From: Dromiciops gliroides
Lineage: Eukaryota > Chordata > Mammalia > Microbiotheria > Microbiotheriidae
Length of the DNA stretch: 64,000 bases
Assembly: GCF_019393635.1 (NCBI RefSeq)
Contig: NC_057866.1
Location: 12,286,223 to 12,350,222, forward strand
Reading direction: 5' to 3'
The position numbers were made by a program, and so were the translations under genes. This document shows, piece after piece, positions 62,800-64,000 of the stretch (position 1 is its first letter; every line of letters begins with the position of its first letter). The notes beneath the pieces were generated by a model, which worked only from the letters and a program-made list of their open reading frames with translations, was not told where the DNA came from and did not search any database.

Positions 62800-63690
62800 T
62801 CCCTCTATACTCCCTCACTTGGGGATCTCACTGGCCCCCACGGACTTCCTGACAATCTTGATGCAAATGATTCTCAAACCTACCAACTTCTCTGCTGACC
62901 TCCTGTTTCACATCTCCAAATGTATGCCCAGGAGATAGCTTCATCTCAACATGTCCAAAACACAGCTCGTTCCCTTTCCCCCAAACCCTCCCCTCTTAAC
63001 TTCCATATTGCTGTTGAGGGCAACACCATTCTCAGTCCCACAAGCTTACAACTTGGGCATCCTTGACTCCCCATCACTCCTCCATAGCCAGTCATTTGTC
63101 AAATATGGTTTCTATCTTCTTAACATCTCTCATACGCCCTCCCTTTCTCCTGAGACACTGCCCCCACTCTGGTGCAGGCCCTTATCACCTCTTACCTGGA
63201 CTCTAACCTGCCGATAGGTCTCCCTGCCTCAAGTCTCTCCCCAATGCAGCCAATCCACCCTCCCAGCTGCCAAACTGATCTTCCTAAAACAGGTCTCACC
63301 ATCTCTCTCCCCTCTCCCATCCAATAAACTGCAGTGGCTCCCTATTACATCCAGGATCCAATACACAATCCTGCAGGTTGGCTTCTCTAGTCTTTCCCTC
63401 CACATCCCCTTTCCTTCTGCCGCCGCACAGGCCTGCTGGCCCTCTCCCATGCTGGGGTTGCTCTCCCTTCTCATCCCCACATCCTGGCTTCTTTTGGGTC
63501 TCAGTCACAGTCCTACCTCCCACAAGAAGTCCTCCTTAACCTCAGAGCCCTCTGAGGCCATCCTGATTGATCCTGTCTGTCTATGTCTTGTTTACACCTG
63601 GTTGTTGCTTGTTGCCTCCCCCACTGGACTGGGAGGGAGTTCCTTGAGGGCAGGGGCTCTGTGCCCAGCACCAAGGTAGGTGCTTGGGTA
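62800..63690 (+). mobile_element. L2-clade LINE, RT C-terminal end and tail
   Basis: 'TCAACATGTCCAAAACACAGC', 'GGTGCAGGCCCTTATCACCT', 'CCAATAAACTGCAGTGGCTC' and the tail 'CCTTGAGGGCAGGGGCTCTG'. Same family as 20160 and 24800. Decayed. Confidence 0.78.
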
Positions 63691-63705
63691 AATGGTAGTA
63701 GACTG

Positions 63706-63870
63706 GGGACAGCTAGGAGGCACAGTGGATAAAGCACAGGTCCTGGATTCAGGAGGACCTGGTTCAAATCTGACCTCAGACACTTAACATTTACTAGCTG
63801 TGTGACCCTGGGCAAGTCACTTAACCCTCACTGCCCCACAAAACAAAACAAAAAAACCACAACAAACAAA
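63706..63870 (+). mobile_element. tRNA-derived SINE in an L2 tail
   Basis: Starts GGGGACAGCTAGGAGGCACA; target site AAATGGTAGTAGACTG (about 63690) and AAATGGTCGTAGACTG (about 63869). Confidence 0.92.
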
Positions 63871-64000
63871 TGGTCGTAGACTGAGTGACTGCAGTAGAGC
63901 TAAAGCTGGTGCAATGTCCCGATCAAGTCTGCCATCAGTGAGTCAGCTCCCAGGAGTGGAGGACATGGGCTGCCTAAGGAGGCGTGGACTGGGCAAGGGC

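Overview
The window is vertebrate nuclear DNA, and almost certainly from a marsupial. It is studded with a tRNA-derived SINE of the SINE1_MD/WSINE1 type, MAR1-type SINEs with the long 'GAGAAGGAAATGGCAAAC' tail, L2-clade LINE pieces and L1 copies, in a combination typical of marsupial genomes. The species cannot be fixed from sequence alone. The gene order NXF1 - TMEM223 - TMEM179B - TAF6L - POLR2G - ZBTB3 - TTC9C matches human chromosome 11q12.3. One gene is extra: a PLD3/PLD4-type phospholipase-D-fold gene between POLR2G and ZBTB3, which I do not know from the human locus.

Layout: 1-3.9 kb holds the 3' part of NXF1 (+), including the intron that carries its constitutive transport element (CTE). 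3.9-6.2 kb is intergenic with L1, L2 and MIR debris. 6.3-7.5 kb is TMEM223 (+). 7.7-10.4 kb is TMEM179B (-), convergent with TMEM223. 10.5-22.5 kb is TAF6L (-), whose poly(A) signal lies only about 120 bp before the TMEM179B start codon. 22.5-30.1 kb is a repeat-rich spacer. 30.1-34.2 kb is POLR2G (-). 35.4-44.1 kb is the PLD3/4-like gene (-), with its first exon unresolved. 44-51 kb is repeat-rich, with a long CT tract and a deleted L2 copy. 51.2-53.8 kb is ZBTB3 (+) with its CpG-rich promoter. 57.9-59.5 kb holds the last exons of TTC9C (-). 59.5-64 kb is TTC9C intron 1 with a 5'-truncated L1, an L2 copy and SINEs.

The genes are mostly unrelated housekeeping functions: mRNA export (NXF1), transcription (TAF6L in SAGA, POLR2G in RNA polymerase II, ZBTB3 as a zinc-finger regulator), small membrane proteins (TMEM223, TMEM179B), a TPR protein (TTC9C) and an endolysosomal-type PLD nuclease. 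I see no operon-like or defence-like system, no CRISPR array and no recognisable retroviral element. The points most worth a second look are: (1) the PLD3/4-type gene with both HKD motifs; (2) an in-phase splice site pair that would replace the TTC9C stop codon with a transmembrane tail; (3) the CTE in NXF1; (4) a SINE whose target-site duplication copied an NXF1 splice donor; (5) a cluster of single-base indels confined to a few TAF6L exons; and (6) three places where a second retroposon landed in the target site of the first.
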